From the NCBI GenBank assembly GCA_959347315.1, contig OY365819.1, forward strand, positions 22,028,589 through 22,092,588: a stretch of DNA of 64,000 nt, in the 5' to 3' direction. The notes under the pieces are model-generated. The model was not told the DNA's origin. It saw nothing but the letters and a program-made list of their open reading frames with translations, and ran no database searches. The translations under genes were made by a program, and so were the position numbers. Position 1 is the stretch's first letter; every line of letters starts with the position of its first letter. The stretch is from Bimastos eiseni. Lineage: Eukaryota > Annelida > Clitellata > Crassiclitellata > Lumbricidae. This document shows positions 47,411-59,001 of this stretch, piece by piece.

Positions 47411-50400
47411 ACCACTTACGGAATGTAAGATCGAGTGTCGACATTCTGATCGACGACAACGTTTCAGGTCACAATTCTGTCAAAAGCAGAAGTGAGGAAA
47501 AATTCAAGTTAACAAAATCTGGAACTGATGGCATCGTGGGAGACAATGAGCTCGAGAAATTGCGGAGAGAAAGACAGGAAGTTTTAAAACTCCTTTCAAA
47601 AGACCACAAGCCATCTCAATTTCAGGTAATTACCAGATTTGTTAACTCGGTTAAATTTAAAGAAGTAGGCTAGCAGCGTATGAGATGATTAAACTTTAAA
47701 GGTATACCAGCTTTAAAGTTTAATAATCAATTCAATTTTTCAATTCAATTCAGCTTATTCTATTGCCTCCTCTGATATTATAATGATATCTTCGTTTATA
47801 ATTATTAATGGCCTAAACCAGCTGATAAACCACGGTTGTTTATAATCGATAAAAACAAAGAAAAGTAGTATAAGATGATCAAGAGTTGAGAGCTGTAATT
47901 ATATAACCCTCTAGGAATGAAAAATTAGTCATCTTTACTTGGGAGTACAAATGGACGCGGCCTAGGGTGAAGATTGTAGATACAGATGGTAATTGGAGGG
48001 AAGAACGGTCTAAGGACATGAAGCTCGGTACCGATAACAGATCCTAGTTGGCGGGCATCTGCCGCCAACGTCACGGGCCCTAAGGTGGCTTCATCGGATA
48101 GAAGGAATCGCATCCTCCTCAACCTCTTCAGGAAGCCTTTGGCGATCGACAGCTGATGTTAGGCCCCACCAAGGATAGATGAGACGCGAGATCGTTGTTG
48201 CTTTGGGAACGATGGTCGGCGCCTCGTCCAGGAGGCCATGCCAACGTACGATTCTCAAGGCATGGAGAGAGGCGGCACAAAGTCTCAGCGTGCGCGCAAA
48301 ATGTGACGAGGCTCTTAAATCACCACGAATAATGACTCACAGGATGCGCATTTCAGTCACTCGCTCCATTTATGACGAGCGAGGAGGAGCGAGGGTCAAA
48401 GCGGATCGATGTCTCGTCACTAACATCTCTCGAGTCTTCTTGGTGTTGAACCTCAAGTTGTTGTTTAGTGCCCACTCGCGTATCTTTTCAATTTCTTCCG
48501 TGATTGTATCCCGTTTAGAACCTGGAACCAGAGAATAGGTGTCGTCTGCGAACTTGATCATCGTGTTGTTGCATTGACGGAAAACTTGGGGATCCCAGAC
48601 CCGACCTCTGGACGATGTTAGTAGCATTTATGGATGCAGCTGCTAACATACATCCGGCGAATAGAGTGGAGTGACTGCGATTGTCCAAGAACATGATCAC
48701 TGACCAGCCAGGTTGTAAATTCCATCTAGTAAGTCCAGTAGTGAAAGTTGTGACGCAAGGGTGAAATGTCGCAAGTGCTTTACGAAATCAAGCGAAACGA
48801 TAGTGATATAAGACTCCGTGGTGTTAACATGGTTAAGAATGGCGAAATGGGTGGACGAAGTTGAGCCTGTAGGGCGAAAGGCAAACTGATCAGACAGGAG
48901 TTTGGCTTTCGAGTGGCGCTATGGAAGTTTTGAGATTGCTGTTACCAAAAGTCAAAGAAGTAGTGGTCATGAAAATGAGACAAATTGGTTACGCAGAGGA
49001 CCTAAATCGGCCATGACCGATTTAGGTATGTATGGAATATATGTATCATGTATGTAATAGGAATCATATTGAAGGCCTATTGATAATTAATAATTAGTCG
49101 GCAAACAAAGTAAATACAGCTAGAAAAACACATTAGCGATACATAAATTCTTCTATTGCAAGCGCCTATAATTTGATAAATTTTCAACATTCCATAATTA
49201 TTTAGTGTGTGCCCAATGTTAGCTTTTTTGAAGGGCGACAATATGCATCGATGAATCGCTTAAACTTGATTTAGCACCTCTTCAAGAAATCTACTTAGAG
49301 GCGCTTTCTGCGCTATCTTACAGTTAAATGTTATTTTTTCAACGAGTATTGGAATAGTGATATAACAATATAGTGGTTTGAGACTGGATTTATTAGTAGA
49401 TGTCTTATTTTAATTATTATAGGTTAAGTACTACAGTACTGCAAGTAAGTATACAAGTATAATATAGTAGGCTATAGGCCGAATGGAGAGAGGAAACAAT
49501 TTAGAAGAACGAAAGTGTTTAGCCTACCAGTAGTAGCCTAGCCTATATAAAATTATATTAGAAATGTTAAATGTGCTGTTTCCAATTTTGGGCTGGTCGA
49601 TATATAAATACTTATACATACCCAAGAATTTTATGCAAGCTAATTTAGTGACAGAGTCCCTTTCAGCAAAGAGATAAATTTCTTATGGGATATAATAGAA
49701 TGTATTTGGTCTTATTGAAGTTGAGTATATTCATGACCTGATAACGCAAAACTACAATCAAATATGAATTTTTAAGTGTTTTCGGCATAGAGTAAAGAAA
49801 CGCAAAGAACTTGATCATTGTTTACCGTGCAACTAATTCCAGAATATCGGATCAACAATAGCAAAGTTTCAGCACTGCATTTTGAAGGTTTTGAGCTCGA
49901 TAGGTATAAATACATGGTCAGGAATGGACGAGATGACTAAGACACACGACTCCTTGAGATCATATGGAACACAACCTGTAACAATAATTCTTGAGCACTA
50001 AGATCTTAGACTCAAAACATCTGTGCGTCGGTAACCACCTTACGTTCCTACAGGCTACATCAGGTTAGGGATATAAATCGTAATCTCCAAACTTCTAAAG
50101 CGCCACTCATGAACCAAGTGCAGGGCACAAGCTTGTTCACAAGCGCTGCATCAAGACATAGTTAAAAAATTAAAAGTCATGTTAAGGCGGGTGTCATTTA
50201 GGCCGAGAATCGGAAGGTGGAAAATTGGATTGAGGCATATGCCAAAAATTAATATCATGTGCACTATCGTTGGTGGTTAATTTAACCTTACTTTTGTACC
50301 CAGAGAGATCAACGTGAAAGACAACGTTCATTGTTATGAGTTGCTAAAATGCACAGAAAGCGGATGAATGGGATGATCTTTCTTTCAGGGTCAGACACAA

Positions 50401-51421
50401 AAGCATCTCAGTAGCAAAGACTTTGTTTCTTCTGTTCTGCATATACATGTTTTGTTTTTGTTTTTTTAACATGTTATTTTGGCCATTTTGATTGTGATCT
50501 TACGTTACAGGTTGAACTGGCTGAAGCTGAACTGGATTACATCAATGGTCAGACAGACAATTTGTTGAGTAGTATAGACAGACAGCCGCTACTTCGCGAT
50601 GTGAAGAAAACCAAACTTGAAAAAAATTCAGCAGACGAAATTGAGCTTCAACTGAATGTTAGGAATAAGAACTATCTGAATCGGTTGAGGAATTTATTGA
50701 ATGAGGATGAAACAGCGATCACTGAGAGAGAGAGACTTTCGTTAGCAGACAGCAGCAACAGCAGCATCAGTAAAGATGCAAAGCAGGAAGTACGAAAAGG
50801 CTTAACTGGCTGTTCAAGCATTGACTGCAAAAGATCGATTATGTCACGTGGTGGCAATGACACAGGTTTACAACAGCCAGAGGATCCTCATAAATGCTCG
50901 TCGTGTGCAGCAGCAGCTACGACACTCAAGTGGACAGCTCCAAGAAGAGCGGCTGGTGAATGCACCTACTGCAACGCGGCTGATTGCTCTGTTCGTAACA
51001 ACCAGGCTACAACTACAAGACTGAACTTGAATAGCACAATGCAACACAGTGCTGCCATCTGTGACTGGAAGAGAGTTCGGTCTACTGGTGGGAACAACTC
51101 AAGGAGGCTTTCAGTCCCGCAGTGTCCACTCTGTACCTACCGTCCTAGGCATGCGTCTCAAAGTATTTCAGATCTATCTGGTTCAGAAACGCAATGCTTA
51201 CATCTGCTAAGTCACAGATCTCAGCCAGATATCAGCAACATTCTGGACAATGGTACGATGCACTGTTCCAAGGGATGCTATCTGCAGGGAAGGTCAAGGC
51301 ACTCGCAGCTCAGGAAAACTCCACAGCGGAATGCTTCCAACAGAAGACGTCGCACATCCTGTGCTGAGAGATCGCTGTCGTCATCGTATAGCACCTTATT
51401 CAATCCTACCAGATGGGCAGC
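43301..51421 (+). CDS. Unrecognised long repeat-containing protein gene (two exons seen, apparent frameshift)
   Basis: A giant 5' exon (43301-47625) is spliced to 50511-51421. Phase 0 joins LSKDHKPSQFQ to VELAEAELDYINGQTDN. The protein has, in order, an acidic NNEEDRNGEEDRN repeat, a possible folded region (PGPGTVLRDEVLYFPYNNKY to RSDRYYDPS), 18 tandem 20-22-residue repeats, a long disordered part, a helical segment ELEKLRRERQEVLKLLSK, and a tail with cysteine pairs HKCSSC, CTYC and CPLC. The first ATG in frame is 43301, but the frame is open back to 43145, so an upstream exon is possible. The gene continues past a GTAAGT donor at 51422. I do not recognise the family. The helical segment and disordered bulk suggest a cytoskeletal or scaffold protein, which is inference. 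Confidence 0.75.
43366..43540 (+). repeat. Acidic 15-bp coding repeat (RNNEED)
   Basis: About ten in-frame units of CGTAATAATGAAGAG type encode RNNEED, RNGEED, HCNDEED, RNSEEE and YNDEE. They lie between two copies of a 38-bp direct repeat. Confidence 0.85.
44471..45583 (+). repeat. 18 coding repeats, consensus EKRPPKPVEDRWSTTTVETVT
   Basis: 371 codons of tandem units, 20-22 residues each. Nearly invariant are P..KP(V/L)E(D/N)(R/K)W followed by (S/N)TTT and a TE(I/T)(V/L)TE linker. Three units have the variant ENRPKKLIEDRWNTTTE, spaced every third repeat (units 9, 12, 15). So part of the array grew as a three-unit block. Each unit has one Trp, a proline-rich half and a Thr-rich beta-prone half. 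Confidence 0.95.
47365..47625 (+). CDS. Repeat-protein gene, 3' part of the large exon in the shifted frame
   Basis: Coding signal in the second frame runs KPRFKRRPVDHLRNVRSSVD, ILIDDNVSGHNSVKSRSEEK, then NELEKLRRERQEVLKLLSK and KPSQFQ. It ends at a GTAATT donor after 47625, in phase 0 with the exon at 50511. No GT-AG intron longer than about 60 bp could link it to the upstream frame. Confidence 0.7.
47925..48960 (-). mobile_element. LINE remnant (Jockey/CR1-like RT), antisense in the intron
   Basis: In minus-strand order: KAKLLSDQFAFRPTGSTSST, IVSLDFVKHL, then TMIKFADDTYSLVPGSKRDT with IREWALNNNLRFNTKKTRE, and a C-terminal RRMRFLLSDEATLGPVTLAA end. FADD is the catalytic box and is intact, but the reading frame is broken into at least three pieces. 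Confidence 0.88.
48961..50510. other. Rest of the intron, no gene recognised
   Basis: AT-rich intron sequence. A weak SINE-tail-like stretch (CACCTCTTCAAGAAATCTAC then AGGCGCTTTC) lies at 49277-49312. Nothing else supported. Confidence 0.4.
50511..51421 (+). CDS. Repeat-protein gene, 3' visible exon with cysteine pairs
   Basis: A 911-bp exon, phase 0 to 2, acceptor GTTACAG, donor GTAAGT. It encodes VELAEAELDYINGQTDNLLS, a coiled-coil-prone DEIELQLNVRNKNYLNRLRN segment, then a Ser/Arg-rich tail with HKCSSC, CTYCNAADC and CPLCTY. The CxxC spacing could bind zinc, but no known finger is recognisable. The last residues seen are FNPTRWA. Confidence 0.85.
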
Positions 51422-52680
51422 GTAAGTCTACCATATTCTGGTCCTCCTAATTGTCACCACGCGGCCATTATCATGGTTACATCATAATATCTTCACCACA
51501 AGGTCCATACTTTGAAGTAGTAGTGTCAAATTTGGCCATCTACCATCCGTCTACGTCCGTCTTGTCTGGAATGCAATTCAATCTGGTTCCCTTTACGCCA
51601 TTCTAAGTCACTATACATCGCCTAAATTCGCCGAAACTGTGTTTACTAATACTATTCAAGTTACCGTGTTTAGTACTTTAGTTTATGAGTACTTTAGACA
51701 ATTCTAAACCATCTTATGTCGTTGTTAATGTAGGAATAATTAGATGAGTTAGTTGCACAACCTCTGATAGCAATTCTTAACATGCTTCAATCTGTCAGAC
51801 CTAAAATGCTATTGTTTAAAGGCTGTTTAAAGGTTGTTCTGGTTTCAGATTTAATTGGGAACCAAGATATGAAAGTATGTCGCATGCTTCAAGTAACGAT
51901 TCAGCTATTTTTAGCGAACCAGTCTACAAAGGATTTTCAGCGGACAAAGTGCGAGTGCCCGTTTAAGTGACTTTGTAGTACTGATTAGCACTAATCGCTT
52001 TGAGAGTAGTTTGAATAGAACCAATTTTTAATTACTTTCGAATGGTTTAGCTATATATATAGTTAGTAGGGTATGCGGACGTTTCATCCACAGACGATTC
52101 TGTACGTTTAGATTTTTCGCAAGTTGCCTTGGTCATATGACTGCATCAGACTTTAGACAGGTGTACAACTGTGCATCCTCTGTAGCAGAGTGCTTTCGTC
52201 TTGGTGGAGGTAATCGTAGTGTCCTCGACGGCCATTCAGTCAACCAGTCTACACGACGAATGCCTTTCCTACGTCCTCCTTGTGCCTCGACGTATATCTG
52301 GACATCTTCCACCAGGCTGCGATCACATACTGTATATGTAACTTTCAGCGGTATCGTCACCGTTATTCCGAACGATATATCTGGATATTTTTCAAAACAG
52401 TGCTCAGATTTGAAAAATTTCTTTCTTTTGCTTTGTCCGGCCTACACAAAAATTAAAATTCATTTTTTTATTTTTTATATTCTTATATGGTATACATGAC
52501 TTGAAAAGGCTATTTTTTGGTATATTACTTATTTCATTTGTAGCCTATGAGGAAAAAACAAAGTCCTAATAATATGACAAATTTCATTGTCCTTTCCCTT
52601 GCTCAGTTGGTACAACGTTACGTTATATTGGTAGTTGAAGTGCTTTCCAGATTTTTAATGGTTTTTTATGTTTAACCTAT
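51422..52680. other. Downstream intron or intergenic region, nothing recognised
   Basis: No exon that continues phase 2 from 51421 could be identified. The open stretch at 52137-52240 is not supported by family content. Confidence 0.4.
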
Positions 52681-52689
52681 ATTTGGCCA

Positions 52690-52800
52690 TTGTTTGGCCA
52701 TTGTATATTCGTCGAACAACGATTGATTTCGTCACTAGCCTAGTCACTTTCGAATTCGAGCCCTACTGCTGCTGACCCGCGAACGCCTGGTGCCGGCCCC
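52690..52800. repeat. Dispersed block shared (inverted) with 27810-28045
   Basis: GTCGAACAACGATTGATTTC, CTAGTCACTTTCGAATTCG and GAACGCCTGGTGCCGGCC are the reverse complement of pieces at 27810-28045. Confidence 0.75.
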
Positions 52801-52819
52801 AACCGGGCTTCACCACAAT

Positions 52820-53018
52820 ATGTAATGTAATTGGTGTATAGCGCCCCTTCAAGATACACGTACATAATTGCAGTTGTACTGCAGAGCAATTCTGCGCGAA
52901 GGACTTGCTCAAGGTCCCTAGACAGTGACTCCTTGGACGAGGGTCGAACCCGCTCACTTAGCGCACACTGAACATTACGGGCTGACCGCTCTAACCGATC
53001 TGCTACTGTGCCACACGT
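52820..53018 (-). mobile_element. tRNA-derived SINE
   Basis: On the minus strand the head GTGTGGCACAGTAGCAGATC then GGTTAGAGCGGTCAGCC has an A-box (TAGCAGATCGG). It is followed about 45 bp later by GCGGGTTCGACCCTCG, a near-perfect B-box. The body ends CTTGAAGGGGCGCTATACAC then ATTACATTACAT, the tail type seen at 12085 and elsewhere. The unpaired acceptor region rules out a tRNA gene. Confidence 0.8.

Positions 53019-53026
<8 letters not shown>

Positions 53027-53076
<50 letters not shown>
53027..53076. repeat. (AT)n microsatellite
   Basis: About 50 bp of AT repeat directly upstream (minus-strand sense) of the SINE head. Confidence 0.97.
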
Positions 53077-53079
<3 letters not shown>

Positions 53080-53106
53080 TGTCTGTGTTTGTATGCATGT
53101 ATGCAT

Positions 53107-53230
53107 AAGGAGCGAAATTGCTCCCACAGAGGGAGCGAAAATGCTCCCATAGCGGAGTGAAAAAACTCCATCAACAATAAAGGGGAGCCAAAACGCTATC
53201 CCTCGGCAGTCCTGGCGCAAAAACTCCACA
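53107..53230. repeat. Short copy of the palindromic GGAGCG array and its flank
   Basis: About two modules (GGAGCGAAATTGCTCCCACA, GGAGCGAAAATGCTCCCATA) followed by AAAACTCCATCAACAATAAA and GGGGAGCCAAAACGCTA. The same end and flank occur at 28590-28680. The array is therefore part of a dispersed element that expanded at the other locus. Confidence 0.85.
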
Positions 53231-53479
53231 ATGCCCCCAGTAGCAAGTGGGATGCCCCATCCCAGCCAACAGGAATTCAATCAAAAGAATACCCGCTAAG
53301 TCCTTTGCGCAGAATAACAATTAATGCTCACAATCTTAAGACTCAGCAGTAAATAACATTTAAATTCCTTCAGATAATTCAACGACACAAATTGTCCAAA
53401 AATCCCCTCGTAAGTTCCGAGCCCCACGCTCATAGCTAAAAAAATTAATTGTCGGGGCACTTCCCCATCAAATTAACAT

Positions 53480-56400
53480 CAGGCAAGTATTCAATAATTT
53501 CAACGGCATCCTTTCACAATACCACATTTACAATTGCGCTGAAAGAATTAAATGATACAACGCCAGACAATATTGCAGTACACTAACTGCGGCGACACCC
53601 ACGGCCGCGCCTACTGGAAGCGGGCAGGACGGCGCCTCACGCGCCGAGGACGCCGGTCCGTCGTCTCGGCCACGACGCGAAGAGCAGTCGTAGCCATGCC
53701 TCCTTCAGTCGCCGCATCATTCGCGAGCAGGCGTAGTTTGTCTACGTGTACGATGAATGGGCGTGAGTTCGTCGCCTTGCGAATGCGACTGGCCCGCACC
53801 GTCGCTCAACGAAATAAGGGCCAGTATACAGGAATTGCCATTTAGGACTACGGCCCTGGTAGCGACGCGGAGTGAAATACCAAATACGGTCTCCTGGAGC
53901 GAAGTCCGCTGGACGGACGCGTAGATCGTACGCCCGTTTCTGGCGGCGACCTTCAGCTGCTTCCGCACCAAACGGTAAGCAACCTCCATCCGACCCGCGA
54001 AATGTCGGACATAGCTCGGATAAGTAGAGTCTGTGAGCTCCACATCCCGGCGGTCTCTCGTAGACCAGGTCTTTCAGTGCCCTGACTTCCCGACCGAATA
54101 TGAGTAAGTCCGGGGTAAAGCCAGTCACCTCGTGCGGCGACGTTATATAGGCGGCCAGGACATGAGGCAAGAAATCATTCAGTCTCTTTGAAGGCTGCTT
54201 AGGACTTTTCCCAGCATGGCATTGAGAGTCCTGTGAAACCTCTCGATTAAACGATTCCCGCTATGGTGATAGGTAGAAGTCCGGACCTTATCTATGCCCA
54301 AAAGCCTACACAATTCCCGGAATAAATTTCCTTCGAAATTCGTCCTCTGTTCGGTAAGTATCTGCAGCGGGACCCCGTACCGGACAATTGCGTTATCGAC
54401 TGGCGACCGAGATCGCCTCCTGGTTGGTCATAGCTATCAACAAACTTAGTGAAATTGTCCATTACTGTCATTATGTAGGTGTGCCCCCTTCTACTTCGAG
54501 GGTGAGGACCAGTAGTGTCGGTGCTCAACCTCTCCCAGGGTTCCCCGCACTGCATGGGCTGCAGTGCTCCCTGTCGGGGCGGACGCACACGGTGGCACAT
54601 ATTGCAAAGCACACATTGTCAACAGAAACGCCTACTCCCGAGACCACCCAACTCAGTAACCTCGGCGTCTTACTTGCCAGCGGGGCCGCGTATACCCCCG
54701 GTCAACCCTGTATATGCGAGCTTCATCGCATCGGCTTTTTGGGAACCAGGGCTTGTTCCACACCGTCCGGCGCCTTAGAGTACCCCGTCCCGTAAATAGA
54801 GGCGGTCTTTCTGATGCCAAAGCACCTTCACGGCATCGCTCTCACGCAGAATGGCCAATATAAATCCGGCGGCTGGGCCCCGTTTCCTATCCAAGGACTC
54901 ACAATACCGAGGTGGGATCCTATCGCTGTGCCCCGGCTAAGCGCTCTATAGAGCCGACTTTCGAGCTCGGTTGGGCCCCGTCAGACGCTTCGACGACTGC
55001 TGCCGTCATATACTACTCCTCCGACCCGCATTGTCTGCAAGGCCGCCGCGGCACCGCATCAACATTCCCGTGCTTCTTCTCAGGCCGATGAATCACTTGG
55101 AATTCAGACTCCGCAAGCCGCTCCAACCATCGGCCTTGTTGGCCAATCGGCTCCGGTGTGCGTTGCAGCCACTGCAGGGTGGCATGGTCCGTTCGCAGCA
55201 CGAACGGCCGCCCTAACAGATACTGTCTGAAGAGTTTCACGAAATGTTCTATCGCTAACAACTCTTTCCGGTGTCACGCAATATTTTCTCTCGGCCGAGG
55301 ATAGCAACCTACTCCCGTAGACAATCACTATTTCCTCCCCGTCTATCGGTGGGACAACATTGCTCCGATGCCGACATCACATGCATCGCAGTCCAATACA
55401 TAAGTCCCGTCATTCTTAGGCAAGGCTAGGACCGGGGTAGTCGTTAAGGCTCGTTTCATATGGTCGAAGGCCACTGGCAATCGTCGTCCCAAACAAAAGC
55501 TCGCTCCTTCTTAGTAAGGTCGAACACGGGAGAAGCCAGCACCGAAAAGTCCCGAATAAATCTGCGATAATATGAGCATAGCCCAAGAAACAACTCCACA
55601 TCCCTTAATCGCTGCGGGACCGGCCACTCGACCACATCTCGGATCTTCGCATTATCTACCGCTACTCCCTCTGGAGTTACCACATGACCTACGCAGCATA
55701 TGGCACTTGCTCGACTTTAACTTAAGGTTAGCTCCTCTCAGGCGCTCTAACACCAATCGCAATCGCTCCAGATGTTGCTCGGGGGTCCTACCAAAAATAA
55801 TTACATCGTCCAGACATACTAGACATACCTCAAAATTAAGTTCGGACAGGACGATGTCCATAAGCCTCTGAAATGTGGCGGGCGCGTTACTGAGCCCAAA
55901 GGGCATCACTTTCCAACGGAATGTACCCCTACGAGTTACGAACGCCGTTTTATCAGCGTCCACAGGGTCCAAAGTCACTTGATGGTAATCGCTACGAAGG
56001 TCCAGTGTGCTGAACCACCCACCGTCTGCTAAGGCATCCAGGCACTCATCTATCCGGGGAAGCGAATAAGAGTCTTTTCTCGTCCGCTCGTTTAATTGCC
56101 GATAGTCTATGCAAAAGCGCAAGGACCCGTCCTTTTTACGGGCGAACACCACATTAGACGACCACTCGCTAGCCGCAGCTTCTATTCGCTCGGCCGCCAG
56201 CAGACTATTTAGCTGCTCATCGATCGCCAATCGATGTTGTAACGGCTGTCTACGTAGGGGCTGCCTCACGGGGGGCGCATTCCCTGTGATAATTCTGTGT
56301 TTCAAGACCGACGTCCTTCCAAGATCTAATTCCCCTTCAGAAAAGACATTGTTAAACTCCCGGAGCTACTCAACCCAATCGCGCTCATGTATCAGGCGTC

Positions 56401-56930
56401 ACCTCCTCCGGAAGGTCGGAAAATATGCCCTCGTACGACGGCGCTTAGCCGCCCAGCGCTCGATTCTCGTCGGCCGCCCAACTCACCCCGACCTCCACCG
56501 GGTGAAGCCCCGCGATAACCTGATCCTTATCGAATTGGACAGGGCCATCCATCACTTAAATTAGCTACTCTCACTCGAATTGTGGCGGCGCTATCACCCA
56601 GCACGACCCGAGGGAGGTGAACGCCCGGCCTAATTTCTTGAGCCTCCTTCAACCCAGGCCGGCGCCACAGAAGCCAAATCCCCGTACGGGCACGTCAGTC
56701 TGACATTTCGGCACAAATAACCACGTCTTCAGCGACGGCTACTCGCCCACACCAAATGGACCCATTGCCCTTCGCCAAGGGAATGCGTTGGCGGCCATCG
56801 AATAATGTATTGGACCCGAAGCCAAAGCGGCAGCGATGCTTAACATCCCCGAGAAAATTAATGTTGGACCCGTAGCTGCTACGGGGTCGTCAAGAACCGT
56901 CAAGAAACGTACGGCAGACTTTGGCTGCAA
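53480..56930 (-). mobile_element. Ty3/gypsy LTR retrotransposon pol, degenerate
   Basis: In minus-strand order: a poor protease-like region (56930-56560); RT with FCIDYRQLNERT, STLDLRSDYHQVTLDP, FRWKVMPFGLSNAPATFQ and CLVCLDDVIIFG (56305-55652); FLGLCSYYRRFIRDF (55683-55456); RNase H with PFVLRTDHATLQWLQ (55261-55013); integrase with CNMCHRVRPP, LSTDTTGP and NRLIERFHRTL (54612-54180); and a C-terminal GPYFVE piece (53770). The RT active site reads CLDD, not YLDD or YVDD. Frameshifts and stops separate nearly every module, so this copy is inactive. No long terminal repeats were identified. Confidence 0.93.
55652..56305 (-). pseudogene. Gypsy reverse-transcriptase domain (fragment)
   Basis: The longest unbroken piece of the element, about 217 codons. 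All RT blocks from the KKDGSLRFCIDYRQLN finger to the CLDDVIIF palm are present. It then passes to LRLVLERLRGANLKLKSSKC. The next module continues in another frame. Confidence 0.92.
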
Positions 56931-57069
56931 TCATACTTCAACTTCTTGTTCCATTATTACAAACACCAAGCCTTCTATACTGGTTCAGTAAACATACTTT
57001 TAAAAAAATGGAATGCATTCAATGCAGTGCCTATGGTATTCGAAATGCACCCACATTCTTAATATTTAG

Positions 57070-57420
57070 GAAGCTGTGGAAGTAGGGACACATATCGAGC
57101 ACCAATTTAAACATTATTAAGCATATCTGTCATAACAATAATTATTAAAAACTATGCTAAGTAAACCATATTTTACTTTACTGCGAGCTAATTCAGGCGT
57201 CAGATAGTTTGTTACAAGTAATAAAATTTAAGCGTCATATAAAAAATTGGCACATCTGTGTTTAACGACGTAGTGCGGTGATATGAGTCAGGTGAGTTGA
57301 ACAGTTTATATATAGCATAAAATTTCATCCATATCCACCTACCAAATGTTTTCAAAATTGGTGGAAATGTGACGAAGGTCTGACAGAAACAATTTTGCAC
57401 AGTATATTTTGAGACACGGT
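57070..57420. mobile_element. Truncated Tc1/mariner copy (one long terminal repeat end)
   Basis: It matches the reverse complement of 58732-59045, from the end of the transposase gene (GACACATATCGAGCACCAAT) through AAATTTAAGCGTCATATA and ACATCTGTGTTTAACGACG to the terminal TTTTGAGACACGG. Only this end is present; the rest of the element is missing. Confidence 0.85.
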
Positions 57421-58013
57421 GTATAATTATTGTGAACCAATATCTATGCTACTGCATGATATCTGTTGTCTTGTTTAGTTTTATAGGCCTAAATTTACCA
57501 TGGCACCTTCCAAAGTGAGAGATAATTAACATGCACTATTTAATGGTTTTAAAGGCGATCCGGCCCGTCAGACAATACAGCGCATTATTTATCATGCCAT
57601 TTATTTTAAAGTATTTTAATTCGCTGTACACTTGAATTTAGGATACGGTGATGGCACGTGTTTCGTGATGAGTCGGGTCCTATAGACTTTCGCTCTTTCC
57701 CCTTGCACTCTGGATGTCGACACTGATGTATAATTCTTCTCTGTTCTCTGCCTTGTACATGTACGTAGGTTCAAATGTGGAAATGTATTATCACAGCTGT
57801 CTTAAAAATGAAGCATAGGTGTCCTGCTCCCCGACCATTCTCCTCTACCCAGCATCTCATATTGCGCGTGTCACATCAAACGTTTCGCATCATTTCAAGA
57901 GAACTAGCTGTTCCCGCCTCGGTTTTTCCGTCACTCTTTTCCTCCATCTGCTTTAACTCCTAGGCGTTTGGTTTCAAAGGATGTTCTCTCCCGGATGCAC
58001 CGTGTCTCAAAAT

Positions 58014-58731
58014 CAGGGATGTGGTCTCGAGACTGCAGTCTTGGTCTCGAGATGGTCTTGACACCGGAAAACTGCGGTCTTGGTCTTGGTCTCGAATGCA
58101 TCGGTTGTGGTCTTGTTCTTAAAGGAATGGTCTTGGGATTGGTCTCCGGTTTTGGTTAGCGTTCTTGGTCAATTGCCGTATCAGAGCAATTTCTTTTATA
58201 TTTGTCGGTTATTTTCAATTAGAGACACCGATGCTTAGGCCCTACGCGATTGCTATCGATTTATGACGTGTTGATCATCTATATATACATGTTACTATGG
58301 GCAAAAATGCATTTGCAACGGAACCAGCCATTTCAAAATTTGCTTTCACAAATTTCAAGGTTTTGGAACAATCTAATAACCGAGTAGAAGTAGGCCAACA
58401 TCGTTCAAACAGAATGTTTATCTACTTGTCTTATAGTATTTACCTATCGTATATCAGGGGTATAACAAGCGGGGGCAGAGGGGGCACCTCCCCCCCGTTT
58501 CAAACCTGGAGGGCAAAGCCCCCAGTTTTAGTGCTCAGTGCCCCCCATGTGCCCTCCAAATCGGTTCTTTTTTATGTTTATCCAATGGCTTTTTAAGATT
58601 AACTTTGTTAGAATAATTTGTGCCCCCTCGGTCTTGGTCTCGAACCACCTGGTCTTGGACCACCCGGTCTTGGTCTTGTTTTGGACCTCTCGGTCTTGGT
58701 CTCGGTCTCGAGGTTTTGGTGCCCAACACTG
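58014..58731. mobile_element. hAT-type element nested in the mariner left end
   Basis: The ends are CAGGGATGTGG and GCCCAACACTG (reverse complement CAGTGTTGGGC). The flanking octamers CTCAAAAT (58006-58013) and CTCAAAGT (58732-58739) match at seven of eight positions. Sub-terminal repeats of TCTTGGTCTCGA lie at both ends. There is no transposase, so it is non-autonomous. An inner GGGGGCAGAGGGGGCACCTC tract (58470-58560) may be a further insertion. Confidence 0.87.
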
Positions 58732-59001
58732 CTCAAAGTAAACCAACCAAAATTATTTTTGTCAGAACTTCCGTCAAATCTCCACAAATTTTAATAACTT
58801 TTGGTAGGTAGATGGCATAATAGATGAAGTGATACGCTGTATATAAATTTTCCACCTCACCTGACTTATATCACCACACCACCTTACTAAACACAGATGT
58901 GGCAATTTTTATATAACGCTTAAATTTTTTTACTTTCAACAAACTATCTGACGACTGAATTAGTATGCAGTAAAGTAAAATATGATTTACTTAGCCGAGT
59001 T

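Noticed and set aside
52137..52499. Plus-strand 120-codon frame as the next exon of the repeat-protein gene
   Set aside because: No acceptor gives phase 2 continuity from 51421, and the second half is AT-rich and non-coding-like.
52935..53018. tRNA gene on the minus strand
   Set aside because: Only the A and B boxes are tRNA-like. Acceptor and anticodon stems do not pair, and a SINE body follows.
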